Positions 63,558 through 64,000 of a stretch of DNA of 64,000 nt are shown one piece after another (within the stretch, counting starts at the first letter, position 1; every line of letters begins with the position of its first letter). Position numbers and translations under genes: made by a program. The stretch is from assembly GCF_001522545.3 (NCBI RefSeq), contig NC_031769.1, forward strand, positions 25,256,100 through 25,320,099, in the 5' to 3' direction. The DNA comes from Parus major. Lineage: Eukaryota > Chordata > Aves > Passeriformes > Paridae. The notes below the pieces were generated by a model. The model ran no database searches and had not been told where the DNA came from. It was given only the letters and a program-made list of their open reading frames with translations.

Positions 63558-64000
63558 TAGTGTTAACTTGAATTGGTTTATGTAGTTGAGAAGTTGTTTG
63601 TTTCCTGGAATTCAGAGAAACATTGATGAATGTGATTTGGAAACCACGTCTTGAACTTTTTCTTCTCTCAGCTTTAAGGCTTGACAGTGTCTTGCAGTCC
63701 ACTTCCAAGATGCCTGTAGAAAAACAGAACTAGTAATTTTTGGTGGTTTTCGTTTCTCTTCAGTTTTAATGGTATCATTTTAGTTACTAATGTTGGGATT
63801 TCTGTTGCCTTTCCCCTGGGTGTAGAACAAGTTACAAACTTTAGCTAATTGTCTGGTTGTATATATTTTGTTGTGTAATTTGGGCTTGTGTTTTCTTGGG
63901 ATTAGTCATTTCTTCATCATCTTCAAACATTGTCTTGAGCATTGCTTCTGACTTGTTTTAAAAGGTGTTTTTTTGAGGAACTTCCAAAACTTGGGTTGAG

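Larger units (their letters stand above)
46472..64000 (+). other. GLCCI1 intron 1 (5' part)
   Basis: No sequence matching exon 2 of GLCCI1 (the region with the RTSSTIRRTSSLDTI motif) is found up to the end of the window, so the intron is longer than 17.5 kb. The first 500 bases remain within the CpG island; after about 47000 the sequence becomes AT-rich. It contains a G-quadruplex motif, an 18-base poly-C run, microsatellites, one clear CR1 fragment and a tandem duplication near the end (each listed). A candidate conserved element lies near 48530-48770. ORFs here look like chance. Confidence 0.8.

Noticed and set aside
47000..64000. GLCCI1 exon 2
   Set aside because: I searched by eye for coding sequence resembling the RTSSTIRRTSSLDTI region and found none; exon 2 must lie beyond the window.

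Overview
This is vertebrate nuclear DNA, almost certainly from a bird. It is AT-rich, with large introns, consensus splice sites and one strong CpG island. Four short fragments match the 3' end of avian CR1 LINE elements. Two exons can be identified by protein similarity. They belong to UMAD1 (terminal exon, 13591-13848, + strand) and GLCCI1 (first coding exon, ending at 46471, + strand). The two genes are also neighbours on human chromosome 7p21, so the local order looks conserved. The similarities were judged from remembered human protein sequences, not from a database search.

Layout. 1-13590 is the last UMAD1 intron; it holds three CR1 remnants and two related AT-rich inverted repeats. 13591-13848 is the UMAD1 terminal coding exon, which carries the UMA domain and the stop codon. 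13849 to about 15345 is its 3' UTR, ending at an AATAAA signal followed by a GT-rich element. About 15346-45100 is a 30 kb intergenic interval with no recognisable coding exon, only simple repeats, a minisatellite and a few candidate regulatory stretches. About 45100-46990 is the GLCCI1 CpG-island promoter and exon 1, interrupted by a 515-base run of N (45799-46313) that hides the usual start codon and most of the N-terminal coding sequence. 46472-64000 is the 5' part of GLCCI1 intron 1; I find no exon 2 in it.

The two genes are transcribed in the same direction and are not otherwise linked in function. UMAD1 is a small UMA-domain protein related to the ESCRT-I subunits UBAP1 and MVB12. GLCCI1 is a serine-rich, glucocorticoid-induced protein. 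I found no RNA gene, CRISPR array, intact mobile element or bacterial-type system. Nothing here amounts to a new multi-gene system; the points most worth checking are the promoter architecture, the missing GLCCI1 N-terminus, a possible small secreted-peptide ORF in the UMAD1 intron, and the palindromic repeats.
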